Positions 56,447 to 64,000 of a stretch of DNA of 64,000 nt are shown here, one piece after another. Within the stretch, counting starts at the first letter, position 1, and each line of letters opens with the position of its first letter. The stretch spans positions 1 to 64,000 of the forward strand of contig NZ_BAZW01000001.1 of NCBI RefSeq assembly GCF_000974365.1, given 5' to 3'. The position numbers were made by a program, and so were the translations under genes. Below the pieces are notes generated by a model, which was not told the DNA's origin, made no database searches, and was given only the letters and a program-made list of their open reading frames with translations. Source of the stretch: Geofilum rubicundum JCM 15548. Its GTDB lineage: Bacteria > Bacteroidota > Bacteroidia > Bacteroidales > Marinilabiliaceae.

Positions 56447-57462
56447 TTATTTTTTTTCGAGCTGGTCGATTTTGGCCCTTAATTCAGGTAGTTTTCTGAA
56501 TACTACATAGGCCTTGTTATAAAGCATGGCATCGAAAGCAGGAGAGCCCATCTGAACGGTACCCTCTTTGACAATGCTTTTTGAAACGCCTGTCTGTGCG
56601 GCCAGTTTGACCCCATTGGCAATGGTCAGGTGACCGGCAATGCCAACTTGTCCGCCAAACATCACATTTTTACCGATTTTGGTGCTGCCGGCAATGCCCG
56701 TCTGTGCTGCCAGAACACTGTTTTCGCCAATCTCTACGTTGTGGGCGATCTGAATCAGATTGTCCAGTTTGGTGCCTTGGCGAATAATGGTTGATCCCAT
56801 GGTGGCCCGATCGATGGTGGTGTTGGCGCCAATTTCCACATGGTCTTCGAGCACCACGATGCCTACCTGGGGAATTTTTTCAAATTGCCCGTCGGCCCCG
56901 GGTGCAAAGCCAAAGCCATCGGAGCCTATAACGGCACCTGAATGAATAACACATTTGGTACCAATTTTACAGCCTTTATAGATTTTAGCTCCGGCATAAA
57001 CAATGGAATTATCGGCGATACTTACCCCATCGCTATATAAACCTGCGGAAAAATCTGGACGTTGTTGCCAATGGTCACCTTTTCACCTATGTAGCTAAAG
57101 GCCCCTACATACACAAAATCTCCTAATTGAGCCGTTTTGTCGATGAAGGAGGGTTGTTCAATTCCTGTTTTCTTCGGCAGGGACTCCTGGTACATTTGCA
57201 ACAATAAGGCCAGTGCCCGGTAGGCATCCTCCACACGAATAAGCGTGGCTTTAATGGCTTTCTCTGGTTTAAAGGTCTTGTTGACAATGACTACAGAAGC
57301 TTCTGTGCTGTATATGTATGATTCATATTTGGGGTTGGCCAGAAATGTGAGCGTTTCGGGACGTCCTTCTTCAATCTTTGATACATCCCGCACAATGGCT
57401 TGAGGATGGCCATCCACCTCGCCACCAATAAGTGCCGATATCTGTTCTGCAGTAAATTCCAT
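56447..57462 (-). CDS. lpxD: UDP-3-O-acylglucosamine N-acyltransferase LpxD, frame broken once
   Basis: Third enzyme of lipid A synthesis; it adds the N-linked hydroxyacyl chain. The N-terminal uridine-binding domain ([18 protein letters not shown] onward, about 1-100) leads into hexapeptide repeats. The frame stops after [44 protein letters not shown] and the rest of the left-handed helix continue in another frame to [11 protein letters not shown]. One extra G (C on the plus strand) near 57031-57033 gives [14 protein letters not shown] and a protein of about 338 residues, normal for LpxD. A real break would remove an essential function, so an error is favoured. Confidence 0.95.
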
Positions 57463-57479
57463 TAGACATAAATTTGGTG

Positions 57480-57487
57480 CAAAACTA
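57480..57487 (-). promoter_or_regulatory. -7 element for lpxD-lpxC/fabZ-lpxA
   Basis: Reads TAGTTTTG on the minus strand, 18 bases before the lpxD start codon. Confidence 0.45.
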
Positions 57488-57536
57488 CGAAAATATCTAA
57501 CTTAAAAAAAGGACGCAGCGCTAATGGTCAGGCCTT

Positions 57537-58790
57537 TTATGCGCCAAATGCCTGTCGCAACACTTTTGGATAACAAAGGATTTGTTTTATGACCGTTTTT
57601 CCGAGAACCGATAAATCCAGCATATCTGACGCATTGGCGATGTCTTTGACGGTGTTGTCGCGACAAAGAATGTTGATTTTATCGTCGATGATGCTGTAGG
57701 TGTTATTGGAAATAGCCGCTGTAAATACAAAGAAGGCAGCTTCTTCCGTATCATTTAGGTCGAGGGTGTTTTGCAACTGATTTTGGAGGCTTATAATTCG
57801 TTCTTTCTCAAAGGGCTGGTCCTGTATTTCAATGGCCAAAAGGTTGCGGTTCAGCAGGCCACCTGCTAAAACAGACAGCACCTTGTCGGGGTGCGCAGCC
57901 CATGATTTCAGAGCCGTCATGATGTCACTGTCATCCAGTAAGGCAAAGTGGTCCAACACCTTTGGGTCGTTTCTGAATTGCGCCAATGAAGGCTGATGGT
58001 TTAAAAAGTAGGCCAGATGCCCGGGTATTTGCATGGTTTGAGAATCGCCGGCCAGTTGCCGGGCCCTTCTGAGAATGTTGATCAGCATTTTTTCAGCCAC
58101 AAGCGCTGTCTTGTGCAGGTACACCTGCCAATACATCAGTCGGCGCGCAATAAGAAATTTTTCTATGGAGTAGATGCCTTTGGCTTCCACGACCAGTTGA
58201 TCGTTGGCCACACTCAGCATTTTTATGATGCGGTCGGAGCTTACCACACCTTCTGAAACGCCCGTGTAAAAACTGTCGCGACGCAGGTAGTCCAGCCGGT
58301 CCATGTCGAGTTGGCTGCTCACCAGTTGGTGAAGAAACTTTTTGGGATAACGGTTGGTAAATATTTTAATGGCCATTGTTAAGCGGCCCTTCATTTGTTC
58401 ATTGAGCCGCTCCATAAAAAGGAGAGAGATTTCCTCATGGTCGATGCCCTGAACCAGCGTGGATTCCAGTACATGGGAAAAGGGCCCATGCCCTAAATCG
58501 TGCATCAGAATGGCGGCATGTACCGCCTCTGATTCTTCGGGTGTAATGTCGTGCCCTTTTTGTCGAAGCGTTTCAACGGCCTCGCTCATCAGGTGCATAC
58601 ACCCGAGGGTGTGCTGAAAACGGGTGTGGGTGGCCCCCGGATATACCAGAGCGGTCATGCCCAGTTGCTTGATCCATCTGAGCCGCTGCAAATAGGGATG
58701 CTCGATTAAATCGAATAGCAGTTCTCCCGGAATAGAAATGAATCCGTGCACCGGGTCGTTGATGATTTTCTTTTTGTTAGTGGTTTTCAA
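57537..58790 (-). CDS. HD-domain phosphohydrolase (dGTPase-like)
   Basis: HD-superfamily protein of the SpoT/dNTPase type. The metal site is in HTRFQHTLGCMHLM and ILMHDLGHGPFSHVLE (His-Asp pair), with the later Asp in SQLDMDRLDYLRRDSF. The start is set at a TTG (58788-58790) giving (M)KTTNKKKIINDPVHGFI, the family N terminus. The only upstream ATG in frame (58901) would place a perfect promoter -7 element inside the coding region. With this start it has 417 residues. The substrate is unknown. It precedes lpxD by 74 bases on the same strand, a neighbourhood seen in other Bacteroidota. Confidence 0.88.
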   Translation of the reverse strand: MKTTNKKKIINDPVHGFISIPGELLFDLIEHPYLQRLRWIKQLGMTALVYPGATHTRFQHTLGCMHLMSEAVETLRQKGHDITPEESEAVHAAILMHDLGHGPFSHVLESTLVQGIDHEEISLLFMERLNEQMKGRLTMAIKIFTNRYPKKFLHQLVSSQLDMDRLDYLRRDSFYTGVSEGVVSSDRIIKMLSVANDQLVVEAKGIYSIEKFLIARRLMYWQVYLHKTALVAEKMLINILRRARQLAGDSQTMQIPGHLAYFLNHQPSLAQFRNDPKVLDHFALLDDSDIMTALKSWAAHPDKVLSVLAGGLLNRNLLAIEIQDQPFEKERIISLQNQLQNTLDLNDTEEAAFFVFTAAISNNTYSIIDDKINILCRDNTVKDIANASDMLDLSVLGKTVIKQILCYPKVLRQAFGA

Positions 58791-58810
58791 AATGGAATGG
58801 TTTGTGGGTG

Positions 58811-58818
58811 CAAAGATA
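58811..58818 (-). promoter_or_regulatory. -7 element for the HD-domain gene
   Basis: A perfect TATCTTTG on the minus strand, 20 bases before the TTG start at 58790. Confidence 0.5.
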
Positions 58819-58929
58819 GGGCTTATCGTTAAGAAAGAAAGGGTTGGTCGGGTAGAATGGGTGGGAAGGGTCGAGAGGTGAAGCGCAGCGGAATCCCGCA
58901 TGGCGGGATCAAGAGGTTGGAGGGATAAG

Positions 58930-58962
58930 TTAAAAAAAAGGCCGTCCGGGAGGACGGCCTTT
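58930..58962 (-). terminator. Strong terminator of the flotillin operon
   Basis: Perfect 11-bp stem AAAGGCCGTCC/GGACGGCCTTT with a 4-base loop. On the minus strand it is followed by a run of Ts, 17 bases after the last gene of the operon. Confidence 0.88.
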
Positions 58963-58979
58963 GGGGGATGCCTGTTTTT

Positions 58980-60254
58980 TTATTGGGCCTCATCAGGTGG
59001 CGGGGTGTTGCCGTTTTTTTTATGTGAGACGGCACCGGCTGTGGCATTGTTGATGATGTTGTTTTTCATCTCTTCAATGGCACTGGGGTGAATGGCCGAA
59101 ATGGGCTCATGTTTGCCTTCAATACCGGTGATGACAGAGATGTTTTTGGCCGGGAAATAATTGAGCGTTTCCGCAAATGGCCGTATCAGACTTTCAAAAT
59201 TCTCGATGAGGTAAATTTTGTTGCCCGACTCTGGATTTTTGCGGATGATGTCAATGGTTTCTTTCAGCTCTTCAATTTCACCTTCGGCCTTACCCAAAAA
59301 GGAGAAGGTCTTTTGCCTGGCCTGCAGAATCATGCGCTCTTTTTCGGCCATGGCAGGCGTAACAATCTCTGCCCGGTATTTATGCTGAAGCATTTCGAGT
59401 TTCTGCTTTTCCGCTTCAATTTCAGAAAGCAAAGCAGCCTCCTGGGCTTTCATGTCCTGCAAAACCTTCTCAATACCCACTTTTTCGAGCTGCTTTTCGG
59501 TCATGATGCGTACCTTGGTTTCGGCGACCAATTGCTCATAGTTATTGTCGATGTTACGAACACCTACCTCGGCCGTCCGCGCTTCTTCCTGTTCCACCGC
59601 ATTGGCTCTTGATTCAGCAATGGCTTTGCGGGCTTTGGTTTCCGCATTCACCGTTTGCACCCTTTTGAGCAAAGCAATGTACAAATCCGGTTCTTCCACT
59701 CCTTTTAGGCGGTGGTCGTCCACATCGGCAATGTTCATGGTGGTGATTTCCAGACCAATGTTTTCCAGGTCGCTTTTGCAGACATTGATCATTTTGGCCA
59801 CCAGGGTGTCTTTGTCCTGCATCACCTGAACCGGTGTCATGGTCGCAATGGAGTCGCGTAAATGGCCTTCAATGATATTGCTGGCCAATGATTTGAGTTC
59901 GTCTTCGCGCTGAATCATGTGCAGGATGCGGATGGCGGCCAGACTGCGGCCGGCCTGATTGGAAGCAATGGCAAAACTGACCGTGGCCTTCACATTCAAG
60001 GGAACCACGCCTTCAGCAATGGCCGAATCAACCACCACCTCAATGGTGTGAGGTGTGAGGTCCATTTTGGCAAAGCGGTGCAGCAAGGGAATGGTGAAAA
60101 TACGACCACCACTGATCATCTGAAATCCTTTTTTGCCGCTCACGCCTGATATAATACCCAATTCGTTACCACCAACAATGCGCATGTTCGAAATGATTTG
60201 CACCAAAAGGGTAAGAATGATGAGTCCTAAAAATACACTTACAAATACGATCAT
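58980..60254 (-). CDS. SPFH/flotillin-like membrane protein A
   Basis: Band-7/flotillin-type protein: an N-terminal membrane segment (IVFVSVFLGLIILTLLVQII), an SPFH domain (about 25-200; FTIPLLHRFAKMDLTPHTIE, then DLENIGLEITTMNIADVDDH), a long Ala/Glu-rich coiled coil (about 210-340) and a polar tail. Flotillins oligomerise and organise ordered membrane patches. The start at MIVFVSVF is preferred over an upstream ATG that would overlap the partner gene. It is 424 residues long and lies 13 bases after a second SPFH gene; the two probably form a hetero-oligomer. It is the last gene of a five-gene minus-strand operon. Confidence 0.88.
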   Translation of the reverse strand: MIVFVSVFLGLIILTLLVQIISNMRIVGGNELGIISGVSGKKGFQMISGGRIFTIPLLHRFAKMDLTPHTIEVVVDSAIAEGVVPLNVKATVSFAIASNQAGRSLAAIRILHMIQREDELKSLASNIIEGHLRDSIATMTPVQVMQDKDTLVAKMINVCKSDLENIGLEITTMNIADVDDHRLKGVEEPDLYIALLKRVQTVNAETKARKAIAESRANAVEQEEARTAEVGVRNIDNNYEQLVAETKVRIMTEKQLEKVGIEKVLQDMKAQEAALLSEIEAEKQKLEMLQHKYRAEIVTPAMAEKERMILQARQKTFSFLGKAEGEIEELKETIDIIRKNPESGNKIYLIENFESLIRPFAETLNYFPAKNISVITGIEGKHEPISAIHPSAIEEMKNNIINNATAGAVSHKKNGNTPPPDEAQ

Positions 60255-60267
60255 TTTAAATTCCTCC

Positions 60268-61590
60268 TTAGTTTTTAGTTGCGAAAAACTCTTTAACAGA
60301 AATCCCGGTGGCTTTTTCAAATTCACCCAGGAAGCCAACAAAGGATTCAGGCCCCCTGTTGACGGCACTGCTAAAGCCTTTGTCTTTGTCCATTAACACA
60401 TACGAGTCGACCCCGATTTCGGAGGAATGCTTTTTGAAAGCTTCATAGAGATGGGGGAGTTGTTGCTGAAGGAAGAGAACGGAACAGCCAATTTCTTTGG
60501 CCTGTGCAATGATGTCCATCTTTTTACCGAGAATGCGGTTTTTGGCACTTTCAATGATTTTAACCGCTTCCTTGTCGCCCTGACTAAGAATATCAGCAGC
60601 TTCATTCTGGGCTTTTTCTTTGATCAAAATGTCGGTCTCGTTTTTGAGTTGCTTCAATCCGGTGTTGAGCTCTTCGATTCTTCGGAGGCCTTTGTTTTTA
60701 GCAGCTTCAATGTTGTTGCGGGCTTCGGCAATGGCCTGAACAATACTGGCCTCGCTTTCCCGCTTGTACATTTCCAGCTTTTCCTTGGCATGGATGATTT
60801 GCTCATTGGCTTTGGCCTTGGCCAATTCAATCCGGCGATTGGCATCCGATTCGGCCTTTTCAGCAATGGCCCGCAGTCGGGCCTCTTCAATCTCCACATC
60901 CTGGCGCTTCTCCGCCAATGTTTTTTGAGCCAGGTTTCCGATGTAGTTGGAGCTGTCCCATATTTTCTGAAGGGAAACAGATACCACTTTCATCCCAAAA
61001 CTGGCCAGATCACTGTTGATATCCACCAACAGGGCATTTCTGAATTGGGCCCGGTCGCCTTCGGCGGCCGTAGCCTCATCGTCGCCGGAGCCATCATCAT
61101 GGTAGCTGTCCTGCATACCAATCGCCTCCAGGGGCGTGGCCTTATTTAAGGCGCCTCTGAAGTTTCCGATGAGGGTTTGACGCACCTGTTCCTGTAATTC
61201 GTCAATGTCCTTTCCCATCAATCGTTCCACGGCTGAGTAGAGCATGGAGTTGTTGTCATCATCGATGCAGACACAGGCTGTGGCGTCGGCGCCTACGGTG
61301 ATGCCATTGGCTGAGTTGACGCCGTCCACTTGTACGTTGATGGGCAGGACCCTCAGGTCGAGGTACTGCGCACTCTGAAAATAGGGAATGACACTGCTGC
61401 GTCCGCGCTCAACGCTAAAACCGAAGGTTTTTTCGTTTTCCTTTCTTTTTCGGCCGGTAATAACCAGCAATTTGTTGGGTGGTGCCACTTTAATGAAGGC
61501 TTTTAGGATGGCCAGAAGTATGAAAAAGCATACAACCGCCAGAATTCCTTCCAAAAGCCCGCCAGTGGCTGAACTGAAAAAATTTTCCAT
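60268..61590 (-). CDS. SPFH/flotillin-like membrane protein B
   Basis: Second flotillin-like protein of the operon, 440 residues. It has an N-terminal membrane helix (GILAVVCFFILLAILKAFI), APPNKLLVITGRKRK leading the SPFH domain (to about 210) with SFGMKVVSVSLQKIWD near its end, and a heptad-rich Ala/Glu coiled coil (215-345). The SPFH domain carries an acidic insert (DDGSGDDEATAAEGD) that protein A lacks. The sequence differs enough from protein A that a recent duplication is unlikely. It starts 24 bases after the NfeD-like gene, the classic flotillin partner. Confidence 0.88.
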   Translation of the reverse strand: MENFFSSATGGLLEGILAVVCFFILLAILKAFIKVAPPNKLLVITGRKRKENEKTFGFSVERGRSSVIPYFQSAQYLDLRVLPINVQVDGVNSANGITVGADATACVCIDDDNNSMLYSAVERLMGKDIDELQEQVRQTLIGNFRGALNKATPLEAIGMQDSYHDDGSGDDEATAAEGDRAQFRNALLVDINSDLASFGMKVVSVSLQKIWDSSNYIGNLAQKTLAEKRQDVEIEEARLRAIAEKAESDANRRIELAKAKANEQIIHAKEKLEMYKRESEASIVQAIAEARNNIEAAKNKGLRRIEELNTGLKQLKNETDILIKEKAQNEAADILSQGDKEAVKIIESAKNRILGKKMDIIAQAKEIGCSVLFLQQQLPHLYEAFKKHSSEIGVDSYVLMDKDKGFSSAVNRGPESFVGFLGEFEKATGISVKEFFATKN

Positions 61591-61614
61591 AAAGATTGGT
61601 GATTAAAGTTAAAG

Positions 61615-62274
61615 TTACTTGATTGATTGTTTTTGTATATAGACAACGTCGCTGTCCACTTTGCTGATGACGATGGCGTCTCCTTTCTGTACCGGCGTGT
61701 TTTTAAAGGCCAGTTTGGCATAGCGTTCCAGGGTGACAGAACCAAAATTGATTTTCACCTTGCCCATGGCATCCCCTTCAATGGGCAAGAGTGCTTCTCC
61801 TTTAAGGTGAAGCAATTCGTTTTCCGAAAAACTGGAGTCCAGTTTCTTGTTTTGAATGCGCTTGAATAGCTTAAAAATGAGCACCGTAATGAGTCCGACC
61901 GGGATGCTCCACAAAAGACTGGAAATACGGGACTCGCCTGTAAGGAGGGCAAAAGTGCCAATAATACCAAAGCCGGCTGAGAAATAGACCAGCGTGCGCA
62001 GAAAGCCGATGAATTTGAGCACCGTGCTGTATTTGTGTCGCCTGTAATCGACCATGTAGGAGCCCTGGATTTCCTGTGTTGTGCCGGCATCCGGACTGTC
62101 CGCGTCTGACAGGTCGATGAGGTCTGAGAGGCGGGTGTCATCCGCATCCTCTCCATCTCCGCCATCCTCTCCATCTCCCTGAAAAGAGGAAATGGCATTG
62201 GTGAATAAATCCACTAAAATAACACCAACGCCGAACATGCCGGTGAAAATGTATAGGTATAAAAGTCGGTCCAT
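61615..62274 (-). CDS. NfeD/YqiJ-like membrane protein
   Basis: Membrane protein of 219 residues with three predicted helices (LLYLYIFTGMFGVGVILVDL; about 88-113; LLWSIPVGLITVLIFKLF), an acidic cytosolic loop (DGEDGGDGEDADD) and a C-terminal small beta domain, probably the OB fold of NfeD/YqiJ (ALLPIEGDAMGKVKINFG, then GDAIVISKVDSDVVYIQ). NfeD-type proteins are encoded next to flotillins across bacteria and are thought to work with them in membrane patches. The assignment rests on layout and context more than on strong motifs. Confidence 0.72.
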   Translation of the reverse strand: MDRLLYLYIFTGMFGVGVILVDLFTNAISSFQGDGEDGGDGEDADDTRLSDLIDLSDADSPDAGTTQEIQGSYMVDYRRHKYSTVLKFIGFLRTLVYFSAGFGIIGTFALLTGESRISSLLWSIPVGLITVLIFKLFKRIQNKKLDSSFSENELLHLKGEALLPIEGDAMGKVKINFGSVTLERYAKLAFKNTPVQKGDAIVISKVDSDVVYIQKQSIK

Positions 62275-62315
62275 TGTTTTGGGTTTTAGAAATGGGGTCT
62301 GATGGATATGGGTAT

Positions 62316-63404
62316 TTAGGCAGACTTGACTTCGTTAAGTTTGGCCTTAAGGTCGTTTTCGATTTTCAGGAGTTCTCCTTCTGCCTGGGCGCGTTTGGTT
62401 TTTCCTTCCTTTTGAATGGTCAGTGTTTCTTCAATGGTGGCGATCAGGTCGTTGTTGACTTTTTTCAAAGTTTCGATTTCAACAAGGCCTCTTTCATTTT
62501 CTCTGGCCGTCTCAATGGAGCCTTGCTTCAGCATTTCTGAGTTTTTAGTAAGGAGGTCGTTGGTGGTTTTGGTCATGTTTTTTTGCAGCTCCAGGGCCTT
62601 GTTCTGACGGAAGATACTGATGGCAATTACAACCTGGTTTTTCCATAGCGGAATGGTGTTCAATATGCTGCTTTGAATTTTTTCCACCAATAGCTGGTCG
62701 TTGTTCTGAATCAGCCTTATCTGTGGTGCGGTTTGGATGGAAATGGTCCGGCTCAGCTTCAGGTCGTGCAACTTTTTTTCAAAGCGGTGAACCATTTGCT
62801 TGTAGTCATGCAATCGTTGCGCGTCAGCCGGATCGGCAGACGCCGCTACGGCTTTTTCAATTTCAGGCAACTCCTGTTCATAGACCTGGTTAATTTTAAA
62901 TTGTCCGGCGGCAATGTATACATCCAGTTCGCTCAAATACTCATGGTTTTTTTCATAGAGCGTGTCCAGCATGGCAATGTCTTTGAGCAATTGCATGCGG
63001 GCTTTTTCAAGTTCTTCAACAATGCGGTCGATTTGCGTACTCACCTTTTCGTAGCGGGTAATGAAGCGCTTGACCGAGTGGACCAGTCGGCCGACAAATG
63101 GCAGGCTCGCCAAAAAGCCGCCGGCCCCCAGCTTGTCCACTTTCAGTTCTTTTACGCTCTGACCCAGATGGACCAGTGTTTCTCCGATGTAGCCGGCATC
63201 CTTGGTCTTTACCTGAGAAAGGATGGACTCAGAAAAGGCGGAGATGTTGCTTTGAGCACCAATGCCGTATTGTAAAACGGATTGCGAGTCGCGAATGTCA
63301 ACGGTGGTCGCTATTTGTTGTGCTTTTTCTTTGACTTCAGGTTTGAGTTGTGTTAAGTTGATGACCTGAGGTGTGTTGTTCGAGTGAAGATCCGGTGTAG
63401 TCAT
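62316..63404 (-). CDS. TelA-family (toxic anion resistance) protein
   Basis: Soluble, largely helical protein of 362 residues in the TelA/KlaA family, linked historically to tellurite resistance though the mechanism is unknown. Family-like segments: LGAGGFLASLPFVGRLVHSV, RFITRYEKVSTQIDRIVEEL, ARMQLLKDIAMLDTLYEKN and RTISIQTAPQIRLIQNNDQL. TelA and XpaC genes are neighbours in Bacillus (yaaN, xpaC) and elsewhere, as here (5-base gap to XpaC). The downstream flotillins suggest a membrane-stress or remodelling role; this is inference. Confidence 0.88.
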   Translation of the reverse strand: MTTPDLHSNNTPQVINLTQLKPEVKEKAQQIATTVDIRDSQSVLQYGIGAQSNISAFSESILSQVKTKDAGYIGETLVHLGQSVKELKVDKLGAGGFLASLPFVGRLVHSVKRFITRYEKVSTQIDRIVEELEKARMQLLKDIAMLDTLYEKNHEYLSELDVYIAAGQFKINQVYEQELPEIEKAVAASADPADAQRLHDYKQMVHRFEKKLHDLKLSRTISIQTAPQIRLIQNNDQLLVEKIQSSILNTIPLWKNQVVIAISIFRQNKALELQKNMTKTTNDLLTKNSEMLKQGSIETARENERGLVEIETLKKVNNDLIATIEETLTIQKEGKTKRAQAEGELLKIENDLKAKLNEVKSA

Positions 63405-63409
63405 GGTTA

Positions 63410-64000
63410 TTAGCCCTCCGATTTAATGGTTTTTGCCAGTACAGTTAATTCAATATCCAAATTCATTACATCCTTATCGTACAGCTTTTCTAACTGCTTT
63501 TTGAAGGCCGACTCTACCGTGTTTAATGTTTTTTCGACTTTGTCGAGGGAAGCTTGCGCTGAAGGGATGAATTCTGTTTTGGATTGTAATTCTGCATATT
63601 TGGTGACGATGGTGCCAGTGGCATCAATGTAGTAATTCAGGAATTGTCTGGAAGTCTTAATCGCATCCTGTCGCAGATTTATTTCATCCAGTATATTGTA
63701 GCCGAGGGCACAAATTTGTTGAACCTTTTGCCGCACCTCCAACCGTTGGATGGTCATGGCGGTTTGTTCAATTTCTGATAATTTGGATTTGGCCAGCGTC
63801 AGTGAAGTGTCTTTGGCAGAAGGGGGCTTGCTGTTACCAGCGTCTTGTCCGGCTCTTTGTGAGCCCAGCAGGGCGTTGACGGTAAAAAAAAGAGCGGTGG
63901 CCACAATGGCAGAAATCATTATGGGGAATCGAAAGACAACAAAGATCAGAACAAATGACACACCGGCAACTAGGCCGGAAATGACGCTTTTGTCGGGTTG
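63410..64000 (-). CDS. XpaC-like (5-bromo-4-chloroindolyl phosphate hydrolysis family) protein, 5' end outside window
   Basis: Partial gene: the frame is open to the right edge of the window (QPDKSVISGLVAGVSFV onward), so the start lies beyond it. Visible are one hydrophobic membrane segment (VSFVLIFVVFRFPIMISAIV and onward) and then a helical cytosolic region (SKLSEIEQTAMTIQRLEVRQ, then DAIKTSRQFLNYYIDATGTI) that fits the XpaC family normally paired with TelA. Function is unknown; the family name comes from an old phenotypic assay. It is co-transcribed with the TelA gene. Confidence 0.75.
   Translation of the reverse strand, partial: QPDKSVISGLVAGVSFVLIFVVFRFPIMISAIVATALFFTVNALLGSQRAGQDAGNSKPPSAKDTSLTLAKSKLSEIEQTAMTIQRLEVRQKVQQICALGYNILDEINLRQDAIKTSRQFLNYYIDATGTIVTKYAELQSKTEFIPSAQASLDKVEKTLNTVESAFKKQLEKLYDKDVMNLDIELTVLAKTIKSEG

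Overview
The window is chromosomal core DNA of a Bacteroidota bacterium, probably in or near class Bacteroidia (Marinilabiliales-like; the rank is an inference). Evidence for the phylum: sprA, sprE/porW, porX and gldH of the type IX secretion/gliding apparatus; an LpxC-FabZ fusion; several Bacteroidota-restricted lipoproteins (DUF4296, DUF4837); and repeated TAnnTTTG -7 promoter elements with almost no Shine-Dalgarno sequences. No phage, transposon, integrase or CRISPR was found.

Layout. 0-5 kb: surface-polysaccharide functions (Wzi-like outer-membrane protein, WcaJ-like initiating sugar transferase) and a DUF4296 lipoprotein. 5-11 kb: pgk, rnr, a TetR regulator, metA and a coiled-coil membrane protein. 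11-17 kb: an envelope set (Ig-like lipoprotein, DUF3108, CHAD) facing a small operon (radical SAM, glycosyltransferase, unknown). 17-23 kb: holB-ricT-gldH, trmB with an alkyltransferase-like gene, and mrp-nfu for Fe-S assembly. 23-31 kb, mostly minus: sprE/porW-porX-tsaE-ald, with a divergent NtrC-type response regulator. 31-40 kb, minus: thiL-like, ruvA, sprA, gcvH. 40-46 kb: rimP-nusA-infB followed by an initiator-type tRNA-Met. 46-54 kb: M23 peptidase, dxr, rseP, tatA, DUF4837, an M17 peptidase and pdxA. 54-59 kb, minus: HD protein, lpxD, lpxC/fabZ, lpxA. 59-64 kb, minus: XpaC-like, TelA, NfeD/YqiJ-like and two SPFH/flotillin proteins, running off the right edge.

The envelope is the common thread: lipid A synthesis, isoprenoid precursor (dxr), site-2 protease, Tat, the T9SS translocon with its lipoproteins and regulator, capsule factors and a flotillin operon.

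Nine genes (DUF3108, glycosyltransferase twice, gldH, mrp, sprA, rimP, M23, dxr, lpxD) carry ten reading-frame breaks. Every one is repaired by adding a single base, mostly in a short run of one base. Several of these genes are essential, so base-loss errors in the sequence are far more likely than ten real mutations. These genes are annotated over their full span with the break position given.
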